This document shows, piece after piece, positions 55,601 through 64,000 of a stretch of 64,000 nt of DNA (within the stretch, counting starts at the first letter, position 1; the number at the start of each line of letters is the position of its first letter). The translations under genes and the position numbers were made by a program. The notes under the pieces were generated by a model, which was not told where the DNA came from, did not search any database, and saw nothing but the letters and a program-made list of their open reading frames with translations. The stretch comes from Pyropia haitanensis (Eukaryota > Rhodophyta > Bangiophyceae > Bangiales > Bangiaceae). The DNA lies in assembly GCA_008729055.1 (NCBI GenBank), contig SDUX01000001.1, positions 4,587,951 to 4,651,950 on the forward strand, written 5' to 3'.

Positions 55601-56227
55601 GGTGCGGGTTGGCCACGGGTAGCCGCGGTGGGCGGCTGTGGCGGTGGGGACGGTGGCGATGATGGTGGGCGTCACGATGATGGTGGGCGCGACGACAATG
55701 GTGGAGCCCACCGCGACGGCGGCCGCCCCACAAACGGCACCCCCCGGTCTGGCCGCACGGGGGGGGGGGCAGTTTGCAGCCCCCCTGCACAGGCAACCCT
55801 CCTGCCAGCGACCTACCAATCGGGGCCAAAGAATCTCCCCACCGGCCGGTGTATCCCCCACACTTGGCAGCGCCTGCAGCGCCGGCCACCGAGGTCCTGT
55901 TCGCGGTAGCCAATCAGCACCCCCTCCCAAACCGCTTCAGCGGGGGGGCTGGGTGGCGGATCGCTCGGCCTTCTACCCGCCACCGGACTCGGCAGACAGT
56001 GGACCGGGCCCATAGCCACAGAGGCTGGGCGGGCCGGGAACGGCGGTCGGGCCTCTGTCGCGCAGTGGCACAATCCGAGGAGGGGGGGATCCACAGCCGT
56101 CAATCGAGTAGCGATCGTCCAGTGTCGCAGGTGCGATCGAGTCCGGCTAGAACGGTATTGGAAAAATTGCCACGACACAGGCTACAAGAGCCACAAGCAG
56201 AGCCCAAATCAGCCTCCTGGATGGGGA

Positions 56228-56280
56228 TTGGTCTTGGTCACCCCCCATTCTCGAAAAAAATGGGGGGTGACCAAGACCAA
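56228..56280. repeat. Perfect 22-bp inverted repeat near the right end of the Harbinger element
   Basis: 56228-56249 pairs with 56259-56280, with a nine-base loop (56250-56258). The arm begins TTGGTCTTGGTCACC. No T-run follows to suggest a transcription stop. The role is unknown. Confidence 0.8.
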
Positions 56281-56654
56281 GACCCATTCTTGACTTCCAA
56301 TGTAGGAGTTACATTCATTCGCATAACTCGGACCGATCCGGATGGAACCTGAATGAATGTCCATTGTTGCTGTATGGCACCCTATACGACCATGTGGCCC
56401 AGAATGACCTCATTTGAGCAAGATTTGGTCCGTTTCGGCTTCAATTTTCTGCAACGTGTGCATATTCGGTTGGGATTTGCTGTTGGTGGGTATGCTCTGA
56501 GTGAAATATTCCGATTTCAGCTCAAAATCCCGACTGGGACTTTCGGCACACCTTTTGCAAAGTATTGCAGTGGCTTGTGTCTTACAGATTTTCGCGCAAG
56601 GGCCAGACAGATTTCTACGCTTTGTTTGGTTTGATTGTGGAGACTGTTTATGTG

Positions 56655-56893
56655 CGTGGGGGGACCGGCAGGTAAATTGTAGATTTGTTCACGCGGTGTA
56701 AGGAGATTTTGAACCTTAGCACACCTCCTTCGGAGCCTGTTTGCTTCGGTCCCTCAAAATACTTGAGAACCACTTCCGGGTCGAGAGTACCCGTCAACGA
56801 GTCCTGACAGTCCCCCCGGCGGTCCCCCCACGACATTTACAGTCCCCCCACAGCCGATAAAAGGGAATAAAAGCCGGAACAGCTGTGGGGGGA
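56655..56893. repeat. Nested palindromes built on GGGGGGACC, at the right edge of the array
   Basis: CGTGGGGGGACC (56655-56666) is inverted at 56821-56832. AGTCCCCCCACAGC-type sequence (56841-56854) is inverted at 56882-56893 (GCTGTGGGGGGACC with one end mismatch). The first pair bounds about 178 bp and the second about 50 bp. They look like one or two MITE-like insertions at the junction between the last array base and the SNF2 gene. No ORF. Confidence 0.6.
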
Positions 56894-57432
56894 CCGGCTC
56901 AACACTGACGGGATCCGTTCGACGGGCCGAAGATCATATAATTCCTAGCCCCAGCCCGCACAAGGAGGTGCTTGCACGGCAGCGTGCAGCCGGGAGCTCC
57001 CGCTGGCGCGGGCGCGGGCGCCGCCCGCTCGGGCGACGCGGGCGGAGCGCCCCCCGGCGCTGGCGCAGACGCGGCCGCGGCCGCGTCTGGTGCGGACGAC
57101 CCGTCGTGCAGCGCCACGCCGCAGGGCGCGCCGCGCTCCGCCGCGGCCGACGCGACGGCCGGCGGAGGTGGTGGCGGCGGCAGCGGCGGCGACTGGAGTG
57201 GCGACGGCGGCATTGGCAGCAACGCGGCGGCGGCCGCGGCCGGCGCGAGGGAGCCACCACCGAGCAGCCGGCGCGCCTCCCCCGGCGCCAGTGCGTCGTC
57301 CCCCCCGCCGCCGCCGTCGTCGTCGCCGCCACCGCCACGCCCACCGCCGTTGCCGTCGCCGCCACCGCCACCCCCGCCGCCGCCGCCGCCGCCATCTTTC
57401 GCGCCCGGTGACCCCTCCTCCCCCCCCCCCGC

Positions 57433-58588
57433 CCCCCTCATGATAGATCAGCGCCAGCGGCACTAACAGCTCCGCCGGCCGCGCCAGCGCGGACGTCCCC
57501 GTCAGCAGCACGCGCACGCGCACGCGGCGGAGGAGAGTCACCGCCGCCGCCGTCAGCGGCGTGCCCGCGTGCCGCAGCTCGTGCGCCTTGTCGACGAGGG
57601 CGACGCCCCACGGGACGGCCGCGAGCGCGGCCGCGAAGCGGGCGGCGAGCTCGTACGACATGATCGCCACGTGCGGACCGCGGCGGGGGGGGGGATCACC
57701 GGTCCCGGGGGGGGGGGGGGGGGGGGGGCGCCGCCGCCGCCCGCCGCCGCCCCCCGCCGTGGCCGCCGCAACGGCCGCCGTCGCGGGGCGTGCCGCGGCG
57801 GCGGCGGCCGCGGCGGCGGCCGTTGCGCCCGCCTCGTACGCCGCCACCAGCGACGCGACCGCCGCGGCGCTGGACAGCACGTGGATGCCCGCCGCGGCGG
57901 CCGCCGCCGTGGCCGCCGCCGCCGCCGGCGCGGGGGCGGGGGCGCCCCCGCCGGCGGCCCCTCCCCCCCCCCCCTCCTCCCTTCCTCCCCACGGCCGTCC
58001 CCCCGGCGGGAGCGGCCGCCCCCAGCACGCCACTGCCCACGGCCGCCCCCAGCACGCCACCGCCCGCCGCCGCCGCCGCCGCCGCCGCCGCTGCCGCCGC
58101 CGCCGCCGCGGCGCCCCCCCCCCCGCCCCCCGCCCCCCGCCCCACCGGCGGCGCGCGGCGGGCGTTGGCCGGCCGCAGCCACACGGGCACGGCACGCGCC
58201 CACGGCACGCGCGACGACGCCGGCGCGAGCACCAGCGTCGGCGCCGCCGGCGTGTGGTACACGCCTGCCAGCGCCAGCGCCGTCGCCTTCTTGCCGAGGC
58301 CCATCGCGTCGGCGAGCTGCAGGCGGCCGCCGCGGGCAAAGCCGGCGGTGACCGCCGCCGCCTGATGCGGCAGCAGCCGGCCGACAACGTCGGGGTGGAG
58401 GGCGGCCGCCCAGGGGGGGGGGGGAGGGGCGGCCGCGCCCGCTGAGGGGGAGGGGGGGGGGGCGCCGGCGAGGGCAAGCGGCGCGCGGGGCGGTGCGTCG
58501 ACGCCGACCCCGGCGGCGCCCGCCGGGGGGCACCCGCGCCGCCCCGCGCGCGCGGCGGAAGCCGCCGCCGCCGACGCCGGCGGCGGCA

Positions 58589-58620
<32 letters not shown>

Positions 58621-59540
58621 CACCCTGGCGGCGTGTACCCCGGCGCCAGCTGTGGGGCGAGTGACGCGACCCACCGCGGGAGCGGGAGGACGCGGACCCC
58701 CCCCCCTGCAGGGCGGCGGCCACTCGCGGCGCCGCCGCCGCCGGGAAGGTGAGTGTGCCGGGGGCGGCGGCGGCGACGTCGCCGGCCGCCGCCACCGCGT
58801 CGGCGGTGGCGGCCGGCAGCGCGCCGTGGACGCGTGCAGCGAGGCGGCGACCGTGGGCGACGTCCAACATCACTGTGGCGAGGGGGGGGGGGGTGGGGGC
58901 GCCGCGCGGAGGACGCCCCCGTTGGCGGCGGCGGCGACGGAGGCCGCACCCCCTCACTGGCGGTGCGCGCGTCGCCGTCACACCTCCCCGCCTCGGCAGG
59001 CGCGGCGGCGCCGCCCGCCGCCCGGCGCTCCGCGGCGGCTACCGCCGCCTCGATCGCAGCGACCTCGTCGGTGGCGAGCACCATCCCCTCGATCGCCGCC
59101 CCGCCGGCGGGGGCGGCGGGTGGGGATCCCTCGGCGGCGGCGGGTCGGCACCCGGCGGGACCGCCGGTGGGGGATAGGTGGGGGGGCAGGGGCGGCGGGG
59201 GCGGCGGGGGCGGCGGGGGCGGCGGGGGCGGCGGTGGCGGCGGGGGCGGCGGCGGCAGCCCGCAGCAGGGGTGCGGCGACCGCCGCCGGTGGCGGGGGGG
59301 GGGGAGCGCCCCCGTCACCGACGGGCGGGCGGCGGCGGAGCCGCCGTCCGCGGCGGCCGCCGCCCCCATGGTCGGGCCGCCGGCGGCGGTGGTGGCGAGG
59401 AGGACGGCATCGGCGGTGGTGGCGGGGGTGACGGCAGTGGCGGCGGGGGTGCCCGTGACGGCGGTGGCCGCGACGTTTGCGGCCGTGGCGGCGGCGCAGC
59501 GGGGGACGACAGCGGCGGCGGGGACCAGGAATGGTTTCAA
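57433..59540 (-). pseudogene. SMARCAL1/HARP-like SNF2 ATPase fragment with damaged ATPase motifs
   Basis: N-terminal half of an SNF2-family annealing helicase. On the minus strand: GRLLPHQAAAVTAGFARGGR, LADAMGLGKKATALA (Walker A, about 58286-58306), LVLAPASSRVPWARAV (motif Ia) and then, in another frame after a G/C-run region, VAIMSYELAARF, WGVALVDKAHELRH (motif II, about 57580), and VLLTGTSALARPAELL (motif III). The order and wording match the SMARCAL1 group. Walker A has Lys for the usual Thr after GLGK. Motif II reads DKAH where DEAH/DESH is expected. The second RecA lobe is missing, and its place is taken by low-complexity sequence and the array edge. The frame changes about 57.9-58.15 kb, so an intron or frameshift is needed. 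Probably non-functional. Confidence 0.65.
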
Positions 59541-60069
59541 GCGGGCAGCCGAGCCAGGGATGGGCGTAGGGAAGGGGGGGGTGCAGCAGCGGTCGGCGGC
59601 ACACGGCGCGCGGGCTGTTGTTGCTGCTGCCGCGGCCGTCGCCGCGGCCGCCGCTGCCGCTGCCGCGGCTGCCGTCGCTTACGGCACCCGCCACCGCGCC
59701 GTCGGCCTGCCCGTGGCCGCGCCGTCGCCCCGTCGGCGGCACGCCGCCACAGAGGTCGGCGGCGGTTGCTCTTCCGCCCCTTCCCGCCCGCCCTTCCCCC
59801 CCCCTCCACCTCCCGCCCTCTCCTTCGACTCCTCCTCCCTCGTACGGCCCGTCGCGGCCATGGCCGGTGTGGACTGCCCTGTCGGGCGGGCGCGTACCCC
59901 CCCCAGCGTCCCCCCCCCGCGGCGGCGCACGCGCTGGCGGCGGCGGCCGCGGGCGTTGCCTCGAGCGGAGGCGGCGGCGGCAGCGGCAGCGGCCGCCGCC
60001 GCCGTGGCCCTCGCGGCGGCCGCCGCCGCGTCGGCGGGCGCGGGCGCTCCCCCGAAGGCGGCGGCGGGG

Positions 60070-60100
<31 letters not shown>

Positions 60101-60227
60101 TCCCCCTCCTTCCAGCGGCGGCGCTCCCCCCCCCCCTCACCACCGCCGTGCTGCGCCCCCCCCCGGCGGCGGACCGCCCACGGCGCGCCACCGGCGGGGG
60201 CGCCCCTTTCCCGCCCCCCCCGCCGCC

Positions 60228-60660
60228 CGCTTTGGCGCGTCCGTCTGCCTGTCGCCCGACGGGGCGACGCTGGCGGTGGGCGCCCCGTCCGCGGGCGCCT
60301 ACCGCGGTGCCGTGTGGGTCTACACCCGCGCCGGCGGGGTGGGCGGTAACGGCGGCGCCGCCGGGAGCCCCCAGCGGGGCGCACCCACGCGCGTCGACCT
60401 GCCCGGCACGGTCGCGGCCGAGGCCGGCCGCCCGGCGGGGTCGCTGACCCTCCCCGTGCGGAGCTCTGGCGCGGGCTACGCTTGTGCCTGGGCAGGGGAC
60501 GGCGCCCTCGCGGTCGGCGCGCCGGGCCACGCCGCCGGCCGCGGGGGCGTGTGGGTGGTGTCGCCCCCGCCGGGGGCGGGCGGGTGGGCGGCGGGCGCCG
60601 CCGCCGCCGCCGCGGGCGGCGCGCCGGTGGGGGGGCCCTACGGGAAATTTCGGGCAGGAT
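60228..60660 (+). pseudogene. FG-GAP beta-propeller gene fragment, cut by the Tnp2 element
   Basis: Integrin-alpha-like FG-GAP repeats. RFGASVCLSPDGATLAVGAP with GAVWVYTR (60228-60335) and AGDGALAVGAPGHAAG with GGVWVV (about 60490-60565) are two blades of the usual fold, generally an extracellular or surface domain. Upstream sequence is Ala/Pro/Gly low-complexity in all frames, and no start could be chosen. It is transcribed divergently from the SNF2 pseudogene, so the two may share a promoter region at about 59.55-59.85 kb. The frame meets balanced-composition transposon sequence at about 60.65 kb, then a stop. Confidence 0.6.
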
Positions 60661-61144
60661 AACCAGGCACACAGCTGGATAACCCGCCGATTGCCTGGTT
60701 ATTCAGGCAGGCGATAGGAGCTGTCCAATGGCGTGCCTTCTATTTTGATCCGACCAGCTCGTCAGTCGGGCCGAGGATATCCAGGACAGTGCTGGCTTGT
60801 TATCCAGGCAACTCAGAGAAGTGTTCCAGAACTGTCCAGTGGCGAGCCTTCCAGAACCATCCATCTTGATCCAGAAAGTCCTAGCAATCGGCCTGGCGTT
60901 ATGGCCGGGCAGTGGAGGCTTACACTTTCTCCTCATTGGCTGTCGTGCGATGATGGCGGTGCCTTCCACCAACCCGTTCTCGGAGACTCGTCCGAGGCAG
61001 CGTCCGAGAGGAAGTAAATACGCAGCTGGTGGGCGTGCCAACGGTGATCCCATCAGTCGTCAATCCATTGTGCCGCGCTTTGATTGCCGACCCCCATCCA
61101 CCCCCACTGGCCCTCACACCGGCTTGCCCCCCCCCCCCTGCGCC
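60655..61144 (+). promoter_or_regulatory. Left subterminal repeat region of a Tnp2/CACTA-type element
   Basis: ATAACCAGGCA (about 60659) and its inverse TGCCTGGTTAT (about 60691), plus TTATCCAGGCAA (about 60799), recur within 150 bp. TGTCCARTGGCGWGCCTTC occurs at 60721 and 60832. Such clustered short repeats near the end are where Tnp-type proteins bind in CACTA elements. No CACTA terminus was pinned down. Confidence 0.45.
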
Positions 61145-64000
61145 ATGTCGGAGAGGCGCCTGTGCGGATGCTGGCGCTGCACCGATGACGGCGCAAGGGG
61201 ACCTGCTCTCGTCAGCCGTTCAACATTCTTTGTCCACATGGGTCGCAAGCGACCTTTCGCTGCACGCGCAAGCGGTGACGAGCGCGCTGTCGATGGCGAA
61301 CGAACGGGAGACGGTGGACGAGGAGCAGAGATGAGGGAGCAGCCTGTGGTGGAGGCTGGGCTACCGGCGGTGGGAGGGGCTGCTGGAGATGTTGGGGGTG
61401 CTGACGGTGAATGGGAGGACGATGATAGTGGCGAGGCCGATGAGGGCGATGGTCCCTGGGCGGGTGGGGGCGTGTTGGACCTCGCTGGTGGGGAGGCGGA
61501 GGAAGCTGAGTACGAGGAAGAAAGCGAGCTTTTGGACATTTCTGAGAATGGCTCCGTGGCCGACGAGGAAGATAGAGACATACTCAACCTCTCCCCGGCG
61601 CCTGCCACTAGGGATGACCAGAGAAACCAAGTCCTTCTTCCTGTCGAGCAGTTTCGCCACGTCTTGCACGACCTTGTTTTTTATGCGGTGAGCGTGCAGC
61701 ACAATCTCTCAAGAGAGGCCGTCGGGGACATTCTACGGCTGCAGTGTCACTCGCTCAAGTACCGCTCTCCTTATCGCCAGCAGAAGCTAGCCGGCGCTGC
61801 GGTCGACCTCCGGGAAAAACGCTTTGATGCCTGCCCTGCTGGGTGCGTCGCCTTCACGGCCGGGAGGGCCACCCTCGACGCCTGCGACATATGTAAGCAG
61901 GCAAGGTACAAGACGGGCACCACCACTCCTCGGAAGCAGGTGACGTATTGGCCGATGATCCCGTGGCTGACAGCGATGCTGGGAGATCCAACCCTCGGAT
62001 TGGACATGACTGCTGGCATGGCGCACGCGAGACAGCGAGCATCCCAATCAAGAATCAGCATCGATGATTGGTACGACGGTTCAAACTTCCGAAATGCAGT
62101 CCAGCAAGGCTACTTCCAAGCAGACACGGACGTTGCTTTCAGCCTTTCCACCGACGGTTTTGAAGCTTGGCGACAACAAGGATTTCAAGGATGGCCAGTC
62201 GTGGCAACAATTCTCAACTTACCAGCAGATTCTAGAACGAGCCTGGTCAACCAAATACTGCTTTGCGTCACTCCTGGACCGAAGCAGCCGGCGGATTTGG
62301 AGTCATATCTTGACCCAATTGCGGAAGAGCTAAACACCCTTGCTATTGGAGTGCCTGGGGTGACCGTGGCGGGCAGGCAGGGGCTGCACACCCTCCGCGG
62401 TTTCATGCTGCATATCTCCACCGACATGCCCGCCGGGGATAAGATCGCGAATGCCACCGGGCACAACGGGTACCAGCCGAACCGGTTCCGCGCCTTCAGC
62501 GGAGTGTACTATAAGTCACACACGTACTACCCGCCGGTCAACCCGAGGACGAACCAAGTCCTCTTTGCTGTGGACAACTGCCCAGCTCCCCGGCGCACAG
62601 CCGCATCAGTCGCCGCGCAAATTAACCTGGTTGAGGGAGCGCGTCGAAACGGCAGGCCGCAGAGCCATGTTAAGAAATTGAGCAAGCGCACAGGCTTCAA
62701 GGGATACTCCCTGTTTTTATCGCCAAGTCCTGAACAGCGAGCTAAATACCCGGCGCTGAAGTACTTGTGGGACGTCGGACCTTCTCTGATGCCCTACGAC
62801 TGCATGCACCTTCTCCTCCTGAACGTGACGCCCCTCCTGTGGTTGATTTTTTCCGGCCAGCTCGGCGGTCCAGCGGAATTCAGTCACCTCGCTCTTCCTC
62901 CAGCTGTTGTCGCAGATATTGGGGCGGAACTACGCAATGCACGGGCTACTGTGCCGTGCTCTCAAGCGCGTTCTCTCCGGAATTTGGCGATATCTTTCCG
63001 GTCATACAAGGCTGTGGACTGGATGTTTTTCTTGTTAAGCACGGCCGAAGTTGTACTTGCCAACCGCGTGGCGCCCGCCCTGTACGACATGCTCATGCAC
63101 TTGGTACGCGCCAGTCGCATCCTGTTTCGACCTCAACCTGTTTCATTGAGCGAGGTCGAGGCCGCAGACGCCAGCTTCAAGAGCTTTTGTCGCGAGTACT
63201 ACACTCACGTTTACGGGGGGGTGGAGGCCAGGCTTCCTCTCTGCCGGTCAACAGTTGCTGCTGTTCTGGACATCGCGTCGAACGTGCGCAGCTGTGGTCC
63301 AATCTGGACTTACTGGCAATTTGTCATGGAACGATTGATTGGAACTCTTCCGAAGCTCGTCGGGTCAAGGTCGAATGCGTACCCGAGCTTAGTCAAATCC
63401 ATCTCGCGCAAGTATCAGGCCGAGCTGATTACGGCGTTCGGTGAAACATTTTTACCTGAGGAGTGGGCTGAGGCCAATGGCAAGATACATCCGTCAACAT
63501 CTCCGGTTGAAACTCCGTTTCCATCGGGCGATAATTCAAGATTTGTGCTTCTGCCTCCGCAAAGCAAGCCAGCAATGCTGTCCGGACTCGAGCTTGACGC
63601 GATGAAGGCTGTGCTCACGGCCGAGCGTGTGGACCCGGTGCCGGACGCCATACGCGGTCTGAAATATTTTCGCGTGCGACTGGAAAATGGCGTTGTGGCG
63701 GGCTCACGGAGCTGCCCGTCAGACGACGACGGGGCGCGTCGTCGAAACAACTTTGTGCGCGTGCGGTCCAGCGACCGTGTGGAGGGTGCCGACGGAGCGG
63801 AGCAAGCGGTGAACGTCTCTGTCTACGGACTGGTCTTGCACTACGTGGCCGTTTTTGCGTCCGGAACACCCATGGCTTTTGCTTATATTGAGTGTATTCG
63901 GTCCGGGGGAGACCGTCTGGGCAAGTACGGTCTGCCTGAGACTCGCTTTGGGCTGCCTTGCTTCTCGAGCTTTGGGGGGCTCAGGCGGTACGTCGCCGTG
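61145..64000 (+). CDS. Tnp2 (Transposase_21, CACTA/EnSpm-type) transposase, open to the right edge of the window
   Basis: Transposase-family tnp2 protein, 952 codons with no stop before the window ends. From ATG 61145: MSERRLCGCWRCTDDG and VSRSTFFVH form the Cys/His N-terminus typical of the fungal-type Tnp2 group, followed by a long acidic stretch, CPAGCVAF and CDICKQARY (zinc-like), then the catalytic domain AFSLSTDGFEAW (first Asp), GWPVVATILNLPADSRT, LLCVTPGPKQPADLESYLDP, LHTLRGFMLHISTDMPAGDK, ATGHNGYQPNRFR, YDCMHLLLLNVTPLLW (second Asp) and WQFVMERLIGTLPKLV. No frameshift or stop was seen, so this copy could be functional. The missing C-terminus and right end lie outside the window. Confidence 0.9.
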   Translation, partial: MSERRLCGCWRCTDDGARGPALVSRSTFFVHMGRKRPFAARASGDERAVDGERTGDGGRGAEMREQPVVEAGLPAVGGAAGDVGGADGEWEDDDSGEADEGDGPWAGGGVLDLAGGEAEEAEYEEESELLDISENGSVADEEDRDILNLSPAPATRDDQRNQVLLPVEQFRHVLHDLVFYAVSVQHNLSREAVGDILRLQCHSLKYRSPYRQQKLAGAAVDLREKRFDACPAGCVAFTAGRATLDACDICKQARYKTGTTTPRKQVTYWPMIPWLTAMLGDPTLGLDMTAGMAHARQRASQSRISIDDWYDGSNFRNAVQQGYFQADTDVAFSLSTDGFEAWRQQGFQGWPVVATILNLPADSRTSLVNQILLCVTPGPKQPADLESYLDPIAEELNTLAIGVPGVTVAGRQGLHTLRGFMLHISTDMPAGDKIANATGHNGYQPNRFRAFSGVYYKSHTYYPPVNPRTNQVLFAVDNCPAPRRTAASVAAQINLVEGARRNGRPQSHVKKLSKRTGFKGYSLFLSPSPEQRAKYPALKYLWDVGPSLMPYDCMHLLLLNVTPLLWLIFSGQLGGPAEFSHLALPPAVVADIGAELRNARATVPCSQARSLRNLAISFRSYKAVDWMFFLLSTAEVVLANRVAPALYDMLMHLVRASRILFRPQPVSLSEVEAADASFKSFCREYYTHVYGGVEARLPLCRSTVAAVLDIASNVRSCGPIWTYWQFVMERLIGTLPKLVGSRSNAYPSLVKSISRKYQAELITAFGETFLPEEWAEANGKIHPSTSPVETPFPSGDNSRFVLLPPQSKPAMLSGLELDAMKAVLTAERVDPVPDAIRGLKYFRVRLENGVVAGSRSCPSDDDGARRRNNFVRVRSSDRVEGADGAEQAVNVSVYGLVLHYVAVFASGTPMAFAYIECIRSGGDRLGKYGLPETRFGLPCFSSFGGLRRYVAV

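Larger units (their letters stand above)
48726..56497. mobile_element. PIF/Harbinger DNA transposon, 7,772 bp, inserted in array copy 3
   Basis: Perfect 21-bp terminal inverted repeats (48726-48746 and 56477-56497, starting GAGCATACCCACC) are flanked by TGA. They share a further CGGTTGGG block inside. It has the two-gene content typical of the superfamily: a Myb/SANT-like protein (+) and a DDE transposase (-), convergent, with GC-rich DNA between. It is large for the superfamily because of about 1.7 kb of low-complexity filler at 52.3-54 kb and 1.5 kb at the left. A perfect 22-bp hairpin lies near the right end. Confidence 0.95.
36967..56651. repeat. Tandem array, copy 3 (partial), interrupted by a Ty3/gypsy and a Harbinger element
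   Basis: Unit sequence is present at 36967-37519, 42684-48725 and 56501-56651, equal to about the first 6.74 kb of the unit. It stops at 56651, where copy 1 would continue TGGGTGGAC at 26323. The H3-like gene is therefore missing from this copy. Confidence 0.93.

Noticed and set aside
48726..56497. Reading the Harbinger element as part of the original tandem unit
   Set aside because: Copies 1 and 2 have the uninterrupted CCCATGAGTGAAAT site, so it is a later insertion.
19583..56651. Array as a complete piggyBac transposon with its own ends
   Set aside because: No TTAA target site or piggyBac-type inverted repeats were found at unit borders, and the transposase lacks its N-terminus.
1..64000. 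Bacterial features such as operons, Shine-Dalgarno sites, CRISPR arrays or IS elements
   Set aside because: Introns, TATA box, LTR retrotransposon, Helitron, piggyBac, Harbinger and pogo families and a histone-type gene show eukaryotic nuclear DNA. No regularly spaced CRISPR-type repeats were seen.

Overview
The window reads as nuclear DNA of a GC-rich eukaryote, probably an alga. A 2-carboxyarabinitol-1-phosphatase-like gene with a transit-peptide-like leader points to a photosynthetic host. A red alga of the Porphyra/Pyropia type is a plausible guess, but it is inference only. Two states of DNA alternate: very GC-rich host sequence full of Ala/Pro/Gly/Arg low-complexity runs, and more balanced sequence made of transposable elements. 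No rRNA, convincing tRNA, CRISPR array or bacterial-type operon was seen.

Layout. 1-4.54 kb: 3' part of a Helitron replicase-helicase with one in-frame stop. 5.3-6.8 kb: a two-exon gene of unknown function behind a TATA box. 6.8-11.2 kb: GC-rich DNA with a 187-bp minisatellite and an 822-bp inverted-repeat element. 11.2-17.5 kb: a pogo-like element with an intact DDE transposase, a second pogo/DDE_1 element whose transposase has a stop, a 119-bp palindromic MITE, and the fossil tail of a third pogo transposase. 18.0-19.58 kb: the phosphatase gene, cut at its 3' end.

19.58-56.65 kb is a tandem array, about 2.8 copies of an 8,692-bp unit. Each unit carries the C-terminal part of a piggyBac-like transposase, a convergent Fanzor-like RuvC nuclease (eukaryotic TnpB relative), about 4 kb with little obvious coding, and a divergent histone H3-like gene. 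The third copy has been hit twice: by a 5,164-bp Ty3/gypsy element (622-bp 5' LTR, gag, pol without integrase; TSD CTTAC) and by a 7,772-bp PIF/Harbinger element (21-bp TIR, TSD TGA, Myb-like protein plus transposase). The empty sites in copies 1 and 2 prove both insertions to the base.

56.65-60.65 kb: palindromic GGGGGGACC repeats, a SMARCAL1-like SNF2 pseudogene on the minus strand, and a divergent FG-GAP beta-propeller gene fragment. 60.65-64.0 kb: the start of a Tnp2/CACTA-type element whose transposase ORF runs off the right edge of the window.

Taken together, this is a nested transposon graveyard that also holds a young, nearly identical tandem amplification. The most unusual unit joins transposase, RNA-guided-nuclease-like and histone-like genes. 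Several element ORFs are broken by just one stop codon while the sequence beyond stays open, so many of them decayed recently.
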